A DNA stretch of 64,000 bases from Symsagittifera roscoffensis (lineage: Eukaryota > Xenacoelomorpha > Acoela > Convolutidae): positions 21,007,789 through 21,071,788 of the forward strand of contig NC_087062.1 in the NCBI RefSeq assembly GCF_963678635.1, given 5' to 3'. Numbering within the stretch: position 1 is the first letter of the stretch; each line of letters opens with the position of its first letter. The position numbers and the translations under genes were made by a program. Shown piece after piece: positions 27,346-38,900 of the stretch. The notes under the pieces are model-generated. The model saw only the letters and a program-made list of their open reading frames with translations. It had not been told where the DNA came from and made no database searches.

Positions 27346-29032
27346 TTAAAGAAAAAGACTTCCCTCAATTAGAACACTCCAAAAGAATGAAGCCCAGGAC
27401 ACAGTCTTCTCAAGTGAGTGTGTATTTGCCTAATACACTCACCGAGGTCTTCTTTTAGGTGTCATGCGAACTCCTAACAACTCTTCTTCTCAAGTGAGGG
27501 TGTATTTGCATAAATTTTCTAATAAGGAGGGTTGCTAAGGGGCTTAACTGACTCCGGAGGGTTGCTGCGGAAGGTTCCCCGAAAATAAAAAAAAAACTGA
27601 TTATTTTACCGCTGTAAAGCCTTCGAATGCGGTCTAATTGACCTAAAACTAGGTTGGCTGTTTCGGTCAACCTTCCCAGTAGGATAAAAAGGTGATCTTA
27701 TAAAAATTTCTGCCGCTCGGAGGGTTCCCTACAATTTCGACCCTCCGAACCAACAAATTCTAAAAAAAACTTTCTTTCCTGAGATTATCAACCCAAAAAT
27801 GTTTGCAGTCCAAGAAAGTGGTTAAAAACATCGACTTATTGTACCAAAGTTATTCCGATCGGTTGGCTTGTTTTTGAGAAATCGCCAAAGTCGCGTTCGT
27901 CAAATTGGCCTTTTTTCACCACCTATATATGCAATAAACCGGACCAAAATTGGTTTGAAAACAAAAGTTTGGCCAAATACTATCAAATTTGGACCCTCCG
28001 ATTCCTTCCTATTCCAATCTTAAAGTCTCTAGCTCTATCCACGGAGCTATTCGGAGGGTTACTCAAAATTCTTGCTAGCAACCGAGCCCTTTATGCTAGC
28101 ACTCTCCTAACACAAAAACTTTTATTGCTCTAATTCTAAAAACTCATAAACTCGATCCTCAAAACATGTTGACGAAATTCGGAAAATTACAAAAATTTTG
28201 ATCGAAAAAATTTTGTTTTCGCCAACTTCTACTAATTCTTTTTCTGCGCGGTTTCTTTAGTTAGAGGGATCGAACTACGTTTTAACTCGTATATGCTGTT
28301 TGGAAAAGCTGGGATATCCAAAATCTTGGGGGTCAACAGTTAGGTCAAAGATCGGTAATTTTCGACAAAATTGGTGTGTTTCTCGGGTCTAAATAGGAGA
28401 TAAGTAATATATAGTGAGGATTATAGTCGCTAATCAATATAACTATACCCTCCTTTGCACCAAAAAACCCGAATTAAAACCCGTAACTCGGAAATTCGCA
28501 ATCGATGGAGGGTACAATCGGACCGCGCCGTTCCCCCCACCACTTAAATTTTAATGAAATAGTACCCGAACGATACTAAAAACGTGTCAACGATACCAAA
28601 CAGTCGTTGTGCATGTTTTCCCTGATGTCCCTCCCTGTTGAGTGTGGAACACATTGGTCAGCTTGCCACTCTACCCTCCGGTTACAGTGTTTTTCTTGTT
28701 TTTCTTGTTTTTGGCTATTTCTTAGTTATACACTGTATTTGTTCGGTTTTGCGCTTTCTCTTCACTTGTTTTTGGTCCCGGGACCTTGGGATATTCGGGG
28801 CTCATGATTTCCCACCTAACCCTCCGGCCCCGGAGTTTTCGGTGTTAACTAGGTTAAATGCTAAATAGTACTAGGCGGAGGGTCCGCACCTTCCCCCTAG
28901 TTTAACAAAGGTCATTAGGGCCTCTAACTCGGGCATACGCCCGGAGCGGAGGGTTCGTCGCTGAAACGTTTGCTGATTATGATGGTCTCATGCCTTTAAC
29001 AGGCCCACCCAGGAGCGCCATAAATACGTCTA
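27346..29032 (-). repeat. Gypsy leader copy 3, internally deleted, with PBS
   Basis: Repeats the leader from the ~190-bp unit through the GGAGGGTT zone and the PBS-proximal segment. Compared with 23.7-26.0 kb it lacks much of the tandem unit and pieces near 27,500 and 27,920. The PBS 15-mer lies at 29,006-29,020. No gag or pol follows, so this is leader plus LTR only. Confidence 0.6.
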
Positions 29033-29650
29033 TCTAACATTCGCCCAAATGCGACGGAGCGTAGAAAAAGTACCTATTAACAACTGGCCGGCGTCAGTTA
29101 CCTAAACTCTACTCGTTTTTCACCGTCTCGACTTAGCCATTTGATTTTCTGGTCTGTTTAGGACTAAGTAAAAAGTTACTATTTTCAGGCCATCAGTCAA
29201 ACGACTTTTAATCAGCTTTCGTTTACATGAGAACACAACCACATAGCTGGGTCTCGGATCCTCAGACTAAGTGACTGCTATTAAAAACACGGCTCGAATA
29301 TCCTATTTTACTATGTTTTTGGTGACAGTTCTATACTAAAATCATTGGAGATGGATTGATCCTTTCCTATTTCTAGCTACTCATATTCTAAAATATCAAT
29401 CAATACCGGTGTTAATTCAAAAGATTATGGCATCGGAGTAGCTAAAAAGTCAGTTTATTATAGTCTTTCAGCATATACTGTCTCTGGGGGGCCGAGCCTT
29501 CGCTTCCGTGTTTTCACTGTAACAAAGTCATTCTTACTCCTAATTCGTGGCACGGGAGGGTACTGCTCTTTACACATTCCCCACTGAAGTCTCCTTTCCA
29601 CCTGTTTTCTCTGATTAGCTGTCTTATCGTGCGTGATCGTCACGATAAGA
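29033..29650 (-). repeat. Gypsy LTR copy 3
   Basis: Matches the LTR at 26,031. The terminal TG is mutated to TC (TCTAACATTCGCCC). Followed on the right by PLE sequence, as at 26,651 and 38,901. Confidence 0.6.
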
Positions 29651-30560
29651 AGCTTCGTTTCTTCTTTCGTTCCCGTACGACAGTTTTTCACTATTTTAGC
29701 TGTTGTTCTGTTTTTCGTCACTTTTTGGTTTAAAATGGTCGTTTACGTTTCTGAGAAATGTGGTGTCACAAACAGAATATTCTCCTTGGCAACAGTTTTT
29801 TATCGCTAAGGCCTCTATTTCTATTCTCGTGTCGTGCCGGAAGGTAACGCGGTGCCAATCTTCCAGAATGGCACAATCAAGTTCTTCTATGGTGAACTGC
29901 AAGTTTGGATGCAACTTATTGGCTGCCTCGAAGACACCCCAGGATCGCCCTTGACAGTTCTAACTATGGCGTCCACAAATCTTAAAGAAATTTTAACACC
30001 ATTCTCAGTCCGATCTGCTTCTTGTTGTTTTTTGCAAGTAATGCAATACCATACTGTTCTAGCGATCTCTGCGTATTCGGATTCCGATATGTTACCAAAC
30101 CAATTCAAACAAGCTTCGCATTCTACCCCTTTAGTTCGATATGTCACCTTTTTCTGACATCGAGGGCAGACTTTTTTGTTATCTTCCTTTAGCGCAGTCA
30201 ATTTTGGTAATTCTTTCATTAATGCAGGTTCGTATCCTTTGAGCCACAAATTCGTCAGTATTACTGCAAGGGAGGTGCCCATTGCTAAACCGTCTTCCTG
30301 TACATACCACAAACCATTGCATTCAATGTGTACCTTACTCACTGCCAAATTCAGTAGTTTTTTCATAGCCTTGCGAGATATTTCCGGAGGATTGATCTGC
30401 TCATAAAATCTCAGGGCTATTTCAACAGCTTCCTTGAGCGGGACATTAGTGTACGAATTAATTAACCCTAAAAAAAGTCTAGGTATAACATGGCTAAAAA
30501 TTAAAAAAACTAACATGCCAGATACAAAAATTTTCCCGAATTGAAATATTATAACCATGA
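29651..30560 (-). pseudogene. PLE reverse transcriptase fragment, copy 3 (longest)
   Basis: The most complete RT: SYTNVPLKEAVEIALRF (motif A region, but the catalytic Asp position is not Asp), PPEISRKAMKKLL, CNGLWYVQEDGLAMGTSL (motif B), the cysteine insertion (CPRC ... CEAC ... WYCITC) and RFVDAIV, where the second Asp of motif C is Ala. It shares the one-base deletion of copy 2. Upstream RT and the downstream endonuclease are absent. The CYLD-like unit starts right of it. Confidence 0.75.
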
Positions 30561-31307
30561 AAGAACAAAAAACTTTAAAAATCTAAAAAATTTACAAGAA
30601 AATGTTATTATTGATTTCTTAAATTATTATGTAATTACGGTTATTTAATTTTGATTGGTCAAAAAAATTTAGACCATTTTCAAACGTGTTTTTAATTTTT
30701 CAGATCTTTGATTGTTTTGTATGTATTGTAAAAAAATTATAATCCTGACGATGCACAAAATGTGCGAAAAAAATTGAATTAACATTTTAAATTTCAACTG
30801 GCTAGGTCGAGACGGTGAAAAACCGTTGAAATAAGGTATCTGACGTCAGCCATTCGTCAATAGGGACTTTCTCTACTTTCCATTGCTGGGTGACTTTTGG
30901 GGCGAATGTTACAGGCTTTTTTATGGCGAGTTTTACAGGTGTTTATATAGGGGGGCGAATATTCTAGGTGTTTTTATTTTTCTAATTTTCTAGGCTTTTG
31001 CCTCGTTTTATCATCTCACCACGCTCAAAAAACGGCAATTTGAAAAAAAAACAAAAATTTTTTATTGTTTGTGGTCGGAAAATTCTGTGCTACTTGCACA
31101 GCAACTGACCATCGTTTTTTTGCAAATGTTCTAAATTTCCTTCGAAAAAAGAAATTGCGTTCATTTTTGTCCACTGGTGTTGGAGTTATCTCAATTGCAG
31201 GTTTTCAGATGGATTTCGTTGTCTAGTTTTGCCAAACTGTATAGAATCAGATCTCGAGATTTTCCCGATGTGTTAATGCCAGTTATAGTTCCGAATAATA
31301 ACAACTG
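30561..31307 (+). other. Region upstream of CYLD-like copy B: hammerhead-like motif, inverted LTR end, 5' flank
   Basis: Parallels 370-1,034. CTGACGA at 30,745-30,751, GCACA/TGTGC stem and GAAA follow the hammerhead order. GGGGCGAATGTTACA near 30,900 is the inverted LTR terminus. TTCAGATGGATTTCGTTGTC marks the 5' flank shared with the other two units. No coding region. Confidence 0.5.
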
Positions 31308-33063
31308 ATGAGTAGCTCCAAGCGCTCTTATGCGGATGTTGCACAACACAATCGATCACCTTTCGGTGGAAGATATAACACTGTTGAGAAGCAGGAGCCT
31401 TGGGTACAGTTCGATGACAATTTCAAAGCAACCAATGGTGATATCATATAAACTGGTGATTTCTGTCGTATTGACCCATGCCCTGAATGCAAGAAATCGC
31501 ACATAGGTTCCGTACAATCTATTCAGAAATGTACAGGAATGTCTTCGAAAGTTCAATTTCTGCTGGTCGAAAAATCTAGATCCTGTGTGCCTGAAGATCC
31601 ATTTTCTATATTTGTGTACAATGTCGTCGTTAGAAAAATAGGAGGATTGCGATCAGATTCCAATCGTGTGCCTTTGGAAGGACACATAGCCAGGTGCTAT
31701 ATTCCGACGATCAATCATTTTGTTTACGGTGAAGTAAAAAAAATTCTTGGATTACGACACAAAAACAAAATTAAAATTTGTGGCAGTACCAGAAAGTGAG
31801 CAGCCATCTGCATTTTGGAACATCAAATGGGTTCTGCATTGTGAGAATAATACTATTACCGTAACAAAGAGCTTGTGTGCTTTTGCTGTTCGCTGTACTC
31901 CCTGCCAAGTAGACGATTCATGCGAGATATTTTTCTTCGAAAGTGGAATTCACCAAGGTATTGTAAAAAGGGTTGAAAGTAAAAGATATACAGTCAAGCT
32001 TTGTCACTGTTCTCATGTACCACAGCTATCTTCAAAAATATACACGGCGATTCAGGATGATTTAAAATGGGGCGAAAAAAATGTCTCTAATATCATCGTT
32101 AGAAAAATTAAATCTCAAAATGAATCTGACAGAAGCAATGACTCGACACCACAATTGCATGATAATGACATTGAAATGGTGGATCTCACTGGCTACCCGT
32201 CGAAGAAAGAGACATACAATACTGAGGAGCGAAACAACCCATTGATTGTTAAGTTCTGCTAGATTGAAGACTCCTATTTTGCTGACAAAAGTTGCTTATT
32301 TGACTGGCATTGTGGCTACATTTTCACTTTGTTACGCGACACGGATGAAGTTCTATTCGGCGTTGAGTTGATAGAGCCATGCATGAGTTGTGCTAGCGCA
32401 ACTGATGGCTCATTCAAGGGAAAACTTTATTTAGATGGAGGAAAAGTCAAAAGCTGTTTGTTTATACCTGAGGTTTATTTGAAGTTAGTAGATTTTGTTG
32501 AAGTTGATGGGCGTAGTTTGCAACCTTTAGACGTGTGCCAAGTTTTCATTCCAAGCAATAGAATTGGCATATTTCATAGATGCTAAAGACAATGGTAGGT
32601 TACAGATGATTTTTCTAAACTCGGAAGTGTTCAGCCAAATTTCAGAAGAAAAATCGAATTTTCTCGAAATAAAACCAAAAAAAGCTTCACAGTGTCTATG
32701 TATTGAAATACACCAGAAGCTTGCTAGATTTGTCTTTCGCTGTAAACTCGTATATGACTCGAGCCAAATTTAAGTTTACGTTACCAACTACAGTATTTTC
32801 AATGGGTTTGTTATAAAGAAGGATGATGGCTCTTGCCCAGTTGTCTTTGCTGATGGAAATATCAAGGAGGCTTGCTTAGGCGTTGATTCTAGACACTTTC
32901 ACAGTGAAGGCGATTCGCAGTACAGAATAAAAAAATTTTCCTGAGGCGAGCAGCCACTTCCCAAGTCAAAGATTCAAACTGCGAGGAGAATCGCAAACAA
33001 GCCGATAAGTTTGATTTTGAAGACCATGAAACGGAGCCTTCCCCAAAATATGAAAGCCTTAAA

Positions 33064-33345
33064 TTGAGTTCGGAGGCAACTACATTTAACTTGCATACAC
33101 CTGAATTTCCACGTGCTCTCCCACCCAACCCGGAGACAACTACATTGAACTCGCGTACACCCGAATTTCCACGCGCTCTCCCGCCCAACCCAGAAAGCAA
33201 CTCAAGCGCACCGTCCCCGTCTTACGAAAGCCTAAAGCCTCATGGAATTCATCTCAAGCAAGGATTTTTTTGCTACATTGAAGAAGGACATATGACACTC
33301 TTTTGCGAAAAAAAAACCATTATGGAACTGTTGTTGCTATCATAA
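33064..33345 (+). CDS. Pro-rich spacer of CYLD-like copy B with 60-bp tandem repeat
   Basis: Two tandem 20-residue units ending TPEFPRALPPNPE, encoded by a ~60-bp direct repeat (33,080-33,195), precede the third CAP-Gly-like segment. The frame leads into the USP ORF through an A9 run (33,307-33,315), the likely site of the indel separating the two frames. Confidence 0.45.
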   Translation: MSSEATTFNLHTPEFPRALPPNPETTTLNSRTPEFPRALPPNPESNSSAPSPSYESLKPHGIHLKQGFFCYIEEGHMTLFCEKKTIMELLLLS

Positions 33346-34934
33346 GCACTGAAAAAGGCGGGGCCACAGCTTGTGTGAAGCTCATTGAACGATGTCATTG
33401 CAAAACATTTGGAGATGGAACGTATGATGGTAAACTCTGGCATGAGAAACCATTGAGAGAACGGTGTTTGTTTACCCCTGTTGCAAAAGTACAAGTCATT
33501 GAGTTTCATAAACACTCTTCGGGTGCCCTATTTGAGGTTCCGAAGATCAAAGATGTATGCGACGTTTTCATTCCATCTCTGAAGCGAAAGTTCCCCGCAA
33601 TCGTGACAAATATTCTCGAGCCTGAGTCATTTGTCGAGGTACAGATGATGGATGAGATGATCCGGTTTACTCCTAATTATGAGCAGAATGTTGATGGGTT
33701 GCAAAAATGCATTTTGAGAAATGGATTTGTATATTATCAGCTCAGAGAAATCGATATCGATAGGAATGAAATAAAGGGTTTAGACGATTCTTTTTTTCGA
33801 AAAATTGGTGGAATGTCATTCATTGTGAGTCGAAATTTCTTGTTCTCTCTTGCTGACACAGACAATGATTTTGGACCTGGTTTTGTGGTCGTAGCAAAAT
33901 CTGAAAGTGGCGATGAGTCTTTTGAGCCGACCACTTTATCCAGAGATAATACCCCCAGAGCCGCCAGACAGTACGCCGTGCAGCAGGTCCATATTGGAAA
34001 GAAGAAGGGCATCCAGGGACATCATAATTCGTGTTACATGGACAGCTTGTTCTACTCGCTTTTCTTGTTCTCTGATGCTCTGGACTCGATTTGCAAAATA
34101 GACTTATGTAAAAACGTCGATATTCGCAATTCATCTGCGTTTGAAATGCAGAATAATCTATTGACCTTAATTGTCAATCCTTTGAGGGGTGAAAACTGTT
34201 TCATGCCTGCCGGAAATGTCATGCGGCTGCGGAAGCAACTGGAGACGTTTCTCCCTGGAGTGTTGAAGGAGGAGAAGGATGCAGAGGAACTGCTAGCAGT
34301 GCTATTCTCTAAAAATTTCGTGGGTGGAGATGGTCATCCACCATTGTTGCACCTTCGCAACGTCATGCTTGAAGAAGATCAAGACCTGTTCGTGTATCAA
34401 GTGTTCGTGGAACCTGAGAACGAAGAAGCCTACGCTAAAATGCAAAAGTCCATTCCATGCGTGCGGAACATTCTGGCGCAGTCTTTTGTGCTTCAAGGAC
34501 AATTCTTTCGACAGAATCCGACATGCTTCTTGATACAATTGCCACGATTCGGCAAAGAGAAAGTGTTTCCTGGAATCTTTCTTCCGACTGAAATTGACAT
34601 ATCAAACATCTCCCTATCTTCTCCCCAAAAGTGTTCCATCTGTTCTGTTGCTGCGGCGAAATTGAGGTGCAAGAGTTGTTCATTGTCGAGATCTGAAAGA
34701 GTGATGGGAGCTCGCAAAAACTTCTCGATTTTTCAGTACTGCGAACAATGCTTTGATGTTATACACAAATCCAAAAAGAACCACGTCAAAGATGAAATTC
34801 CTACCGGAGAACAAAGTCTGAATGGGTTCAAATACATTCTGGACTCAGTGATTTGCATAAAGACCAGTCATTACGTGAGCTTTGCACGAACAAAGCTTAA
34901 CTCACCCGAAGCATTTCCCAGGATGAAATGCTGA
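33303..34934 (+). CDS. CYLD: CYLD-like USP catalytic domain (intact open segment, copy B)
   Basis: 543 codons, starting at a non-ATG codon, so an internal part of a larger protein. A CAP-Gly-like segment lies at residues ~5-65. The USP Cys box is GIQGHHNSCYMDSLF with nucleophile Cys at ~244. QNNLLTLIVNPLR, CFLIQLPRFGKE and the His box ICIKTSHYVSFA (His ~523) fit CYLD. A B-box-like zinc module (CSIC, CKSC, YCEQC, then His) at ~444-494 is the insertion characteristic of CYLD. The region holding the third catalytic residue (the Asp loop after the His box) is missing. GT...AG ends at 34,875 and 34,921 (47 bp) would join to a last exon ending QDAYIGVYRQ...TGA at 35,003, which resembles the CYLD C-terminus but still omits the Asp loop. 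Confidence 0.8.
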   Translation: MRKKNHYGTVVAIISTEKGGATACVKLIERCHCKTFGDGTYDGKLWHEKPLRERCLFTPVAKVQVIEFHKHSSGALFEVPKIKDVCDVFIPSLKRKFPAIVTNILEPESFVEVQMMDEMIRFTPNYEQNVDGLQKCILRNGFVYYQLREIDIDRNEIKGLDDSFFRKIGGMSFIVSRNFLFSLADTDNDFGPGFVVVAKSESGDESFEPTTLSRDNTPRAARQYAVQQVHIGKKKGIQGHHNSCYMDSLFYSLFLFSDALDSICKIDLCKNVDIRNSSAFEMQNNLLTLIVNPLRGENCFMPAGNVMRLRKQLETFLPGVLKEEKDAEELLAVLFSKNFVGGDGHPPLLHLRNVMLEEDQDLFVYQVFVEPENEEAYAKMQKSIPCVRNILAQSFVLQGQFFRQNPTCFLIQLPRFGKEKVFPGIFLPTEIDISNISLSSPQKCSICSVAAAKLRCKSCSLSRSERVMGARKNFSIFQYCEQCFDVIHKSKKNHVKDEIPTGEQSLNGFKYILDSVICIKTSHYVSFARTKLNSPEAFPRMKC

Positions 34935-35080
34935 AGATATTGGTGCAAGACGCCTACATTGGAGTGTACAGACAGAAACAAGACACATTGGAAACCGAAG
35001 TTTGATTCTGGCATCTACGAAACTTAAGAGCCTTGACTTATAAATGAATCCATTAATATTAGCCAGCTTAGATATGAGTA

Positions 35081-38000
35081 ATAAAAAAGATTTCGACGGC
35101 ATTGCACAAGTTTCAAAATAAAATTCAAAAAAAACTTTTCTCAAGTCTACTCACTCGAGTCCTCCAGTATCAAAAATACGCCTTCGATCTCGTAGAGATA
35201 CTATAAGTGACTCAGTACAAGGGCCTGCTTAGTGTCTAGATATTACCGACTCTACTCAATTACTTAGTATAACAGTATGACATAAATTTCACAAGATATA
35301 GTCAATACACAAAACACAACTGATAACCAGATAAGAACAAACTATAGGTGACAGGGACTTTTCGTTTAGTATCAATCTTACTGCCACACTCGTAACAAAC
35401 CACCGCCTCGTTGAAGATCAAACAATATTTTATAAAAGAGCAGTGATGATTTCAGTAACAGATAATTAAAATTTAAGCCTCAAGAAAAAGACTTCCCTCA
35501 ATTGGAACACTCCAACAGAACGAAGCCCATACACAGTCTTCTCAAGTGAGTATGTATTTGACTAATACACTCATCGAGGTATTTTTTTAGGTGTACTGCG
35601 ATTGCCCGAGCTGTCCTACTAAGTAGCTCAAGGCAACCTTTGATCGAAAATTTCTGTGAAAGTCTATGAAAAAGCTCTCCAACACCCAAGACGCCCCAAG
35701 TGCACGAGAGCAGGGAACAACTCTTCTTCTCAAATGAGTGTGTATTTGACTAATACACTCATCGAGGTCTTTTTTTAGGAGTCCTGCGATTGCCCGAGCT
35801 GTCCTACTAAGTAGCTCAAGGCAACCTTTGATCGAAAATTTCTATGAAAGTCTATGAAAAAGCTCTCCCACACCCGGGTCGCCCCAGGTGCACGAGAGCA
35901 GGGAACAACTCTTCTGCTCAAGTGAGTGTGTACTTGCCTAATACACTCAGCGAGGTCTTCTTTTATGTGTTCCCGGATTTCCCGAGCTTTCCTATTAAGT
36001 AGCTCAAGGCAACCACACAGCCAAAAAAACACCCAAAAAAAAATTAGCTCGGGTACTTTTGATAAACCCCATGTAGAATCCAAAGTTGATCACAAATTTC
36101 TGGGTCAAATGGGCTCTTATAATCCTAATATGCACGCTCGTTGGTAATTGACTTTTTATTCCCACTCTAAAGGGATATTTTAGTTGCTCAAATTTCCCCG
36201 AAAGATACCCCTAAATTTTCAATAAGGAGGGTCGTTATGGGGCTTAAGTCACTCCGGAGGGTTAGTTCGGAGGGTTGTTACGACACTTGACTTACTTTGG
36301 AGGGTGACTTCGGAGGCTACCTTAGTCAACCAAGTTACTTCGGAGGGTCAAATCTCACTTAGAAGGGTCTCCAACTCACCTCAGAAAGTGTAAAAACAAG
36401 CTAAATTCTCTGTGGGGGTTGATTCAACTTCTTCGGAGGGTTCCGTGGAAATTTTCTAATAAAGAGGGTTGCTAAGGGGCTTAACTGACTCCGGAGGGTT
36501 GCTTCGGAGGGTTCCCCGAAAATTAAAAAAACGGATTATTTTACCGCTGTAAAGCCTTCGAATGCGGTCTAAATGACCTAAATTTAAGTTGGCTGACTCG
36601 GTCAACCTTCCCAGTAGGATAAAAAGGTGATCTTATAAAAATTTCTGCCGCTCGGAGGGTTTCCTAAAATTTGGACCCTACGAACCAACAAATTCTAAGA
36701 AATTTTTCTTTCCTGAGATTATCAACCCAAAAATGTTTGCAGTCCAAGAAAATGGTTAAAAACATCGACTTATGGTACCAAAGTTATTCCGATTGGTTGG
36801 CTTGTTTTTGAAAAATCGCCAAAGTCGCGTTCGTCAAATTGGCCTTTTTTCACCACCTATATAGGTTCTGAAAGACTTTTTCCGCAATTCTGAGTGAAAG
36901 TGCCTAAAAATAATTGAAACGATCGTAGAAGCCCCGTGCAGCACTGGAATAATGCAAAAAGTTTGACCAAAATTGATTTGAAAACAAAAATTTGGCCAAA
37001 TACTGTCAAATTTGGACCCTCCGATTCCTTCCATTTCCAATCTTTAAGTCTCTAGCTCTATCCACGGAGCTATTCGGAGGGTTACTCAAAAATCTTGATA
37101 ACAACCGAGCACGTTATGCTAGCACGCTCCTAACACAAAAACTTTTATTGCTCTAACTCTAAAAACTCAAAAACTTGATCCTCAAAACCTATTGACGAAA
37201 TTCGGAAAATTACAAAAACTTTATTCGAAAAAATTTTGTTTTCGCCAATATCTACTTAGTCTTTTTCCGCGCGGTTTCTTTAGTTGGAGGGATCGAACTA
37301 CGTAGTAACTCCCTGTATAAAAGTTTTTTGCTGTTTGGAAAAGCTCGGATATCCAAAATCTTGGGGGTCAACAGTTAGGTCGAAGATCGGTAATTTTCGA
37401 CAAAATTGGGGTGTTTCTCGGGTCTAAATAGGAGATAAGAAATATATAGTGAGGATAATAGTCTATTAGTAGTCGTAAATCAATATTACTATACCCTCCT
37501 CTGCACCAAAATACCCGAATTAAGACCCTTAACTCGGAAATTCGCAATCGATGGAGGGTACCGCGCCAATCGTGCCCCCCACCACTTGATTTTTAATGAA
37601 ATAGTACCCAAACGATACTAAAAATGTGTCAACGATACCAAACAGTCGTTGTGGATGTTGTTCCTGAGGTCCCTGTTGAGTGTGGAACATGTCGGTCAGC
37701 TTGCCACTCTACCCTCCGGTCACCGGCATAATCACCATTAAGTGCTTAAATACTCAAATAACACTCGAAGGAGGGTACCTAACCCGCCACCAAAACACTC
37801 AATCTTTCAAATAAGTCAATCTGAAACAACAACAAATAGGAAGGTAAGATCACATCTCGTCCGGAAATAGCATATAAACTGTCACTTTATGTTTTTCATT
37901 AATTTTGGTCTTTTTTGGATTTTTTTACTGTTTTTTGTACTTTTTTCTTTTCAGAAAAGTTTGTTTTTGGCTTTTTCTTGGTTATACACTATTTTTGTTT

Positions 38001-38289
38001 GGTTTTACGCTTTCTCTTCAATTGTTTTTGGTCCCGGGACCTTGGGATAAGCGGGCTCATGACTTCCCACCTAACCCTCCGGCCCCCGGAATTTTCGGTG
38101 TTAACTAGGTTAAAAAGCTAAATAGTACTAGGCGGAGGGTCCGCACCTTCCCCCTAGTACAACAAAGGTCATTAGGGCCTCTAACTCGGGCATACGCCCG
38201 GAGCGGAGGGTTCGTCGCTGAAACGTTTGCTGATCATGATGGTCTCATGCCTTTAACAGGCCCACCCAGGAGCGCCATAAAAACGTCTA
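35081..38289 (-). repeat. Gypsy leader copy 4 with PBS
   Basis: Begins with TAATAAAAAAGATTTCGACGG, the same boundary as 21,092 next to the element 1 gag. Contains three ~190-bp units (35,500-36,030), the GGAGGGTT-rich zone (36,220-36,660), AT-rich sequence and the PBS 15-mer at 38,263-38,277. It is the fullest leader copy and lacks gag-pol. Starting directly after the CYLD-like 3' end, it shows that leader plus LTR moved or duplicated without the coding part. Confidence 0.6.
35500..36030. repeat. ~190-bp tandem repeat, three units
   Basis: Three successive units with starts near 35,530, 35,721 and 35,908 by the TTCT-CTCAA-TGAGT landmark, each containing TACACTCA-CGAGGT and AAAGCTCTCC-ACACCC. 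The spacing of 187-191 bp leaves a minus-strand frame open through most of it. Confidence 0.65.
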
Positions 38290-38900
38290 TGTAACATTCG
38301 CCCAAATACTACACAGTGACGGAGCGTAGAAAAAGTACCTATTAACGACCGGCCGTCGTGAGTTACCTAAATTCTACTCGTTTTTAACCGTCTCGACCTA
38401 ACCATTTGATTTTGTGGTCTGTTTAGGGCTAAGTAAAAAGTTACTATTTTCAGGCCATCAGTCAAACGACTCTTAATCATCTTTCGTTTACATGCGAACA
38501 CAACCACATAGCTGGGTCTCGGATCCTCAGACTACGTGATTGCTATTAAAAACACGGCTCAAATATCCTATTTTACTATGTTTTTGGTGACAGTTCTATA
38601 TTAAAATCATTGGAGATGGATTGACCCTTTCCTCTTTCTAGGTACTCATATTCTAAAATATCAATCAATACCGGTGTTAATTCAAAAGTTTATGGCATCG
38701 GAGTAGCTAAAAAGTCAGTTTATTATAGTTCTTCACCATATACTGTCTCTGGGTGGCCGAGCCTCCACTTCCGTGTTTTTACTGTAACAACGTCGTTATT
38801 ACTCCCAATTCGTGGCACGGAAGGGTACTGCTCTTTACACCTTCCCCACTGAAGACTCCTTTCCACCTGTTTTCTCTGATTAGCTGTCTTATCGTGCGTG
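38290..38900 (-). repeat. Gypsy LTR copy 4
   Basis: TGTAACATTCGCCC start. Otherwise as the LTR at 26,031 with scattered differences, followed on the right by PLE RT sequence as in copies 2 and 3. Confidence 0.6.

Larger units (their letters stand above)
31308..35005 (+). pseudogene. CYLD: CYLD-like deubiquitinase gene, copy B, broken in several places
   Basis: Reads as a CYLD homologue: an N-terminal region (MSSSKRSYADVAQHNRS), CAP-Gly-like segments (FGVELIEP ... TDGSFKGKLYLDGG near 32,345-32,480; GDGTYDGKLW near 33,420), a Pro-rich spacer and a USP catalytic domain. CYLD removes Lys63- and Met1-linked ubiquitin chains in animals. Frame breaks or stops occur near 31,449 (TAA), 31,745, 32,260 (TAG), 32,584, 32,771 and at an A9 run at 33,307. 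No clear introns bridge most of them. The USP part alone is intact for over 500 codons, which suggests recent decay or a gene model with introns I cannot define. A motif IEMVDLTG near 32,175 resembles a SUMO-interaction motif. Confidence 0.65.

Noticed and set aside
32889-33200. Minus-strand ORF with repeated VSGLGGRARGNSGV units
   Set aside because: It is the complement of the Pro-rich tandem repeat of the CYLD-like gene, whose sense-strand reading fits the surrounding protein.
35498-36083. Gene encoding CGCLELLNRKAREIREH-type proteins
   Set aside because: The frames follow the ~190-bp tandem repeat, start and stop differently in each copy, and match no family known to me.
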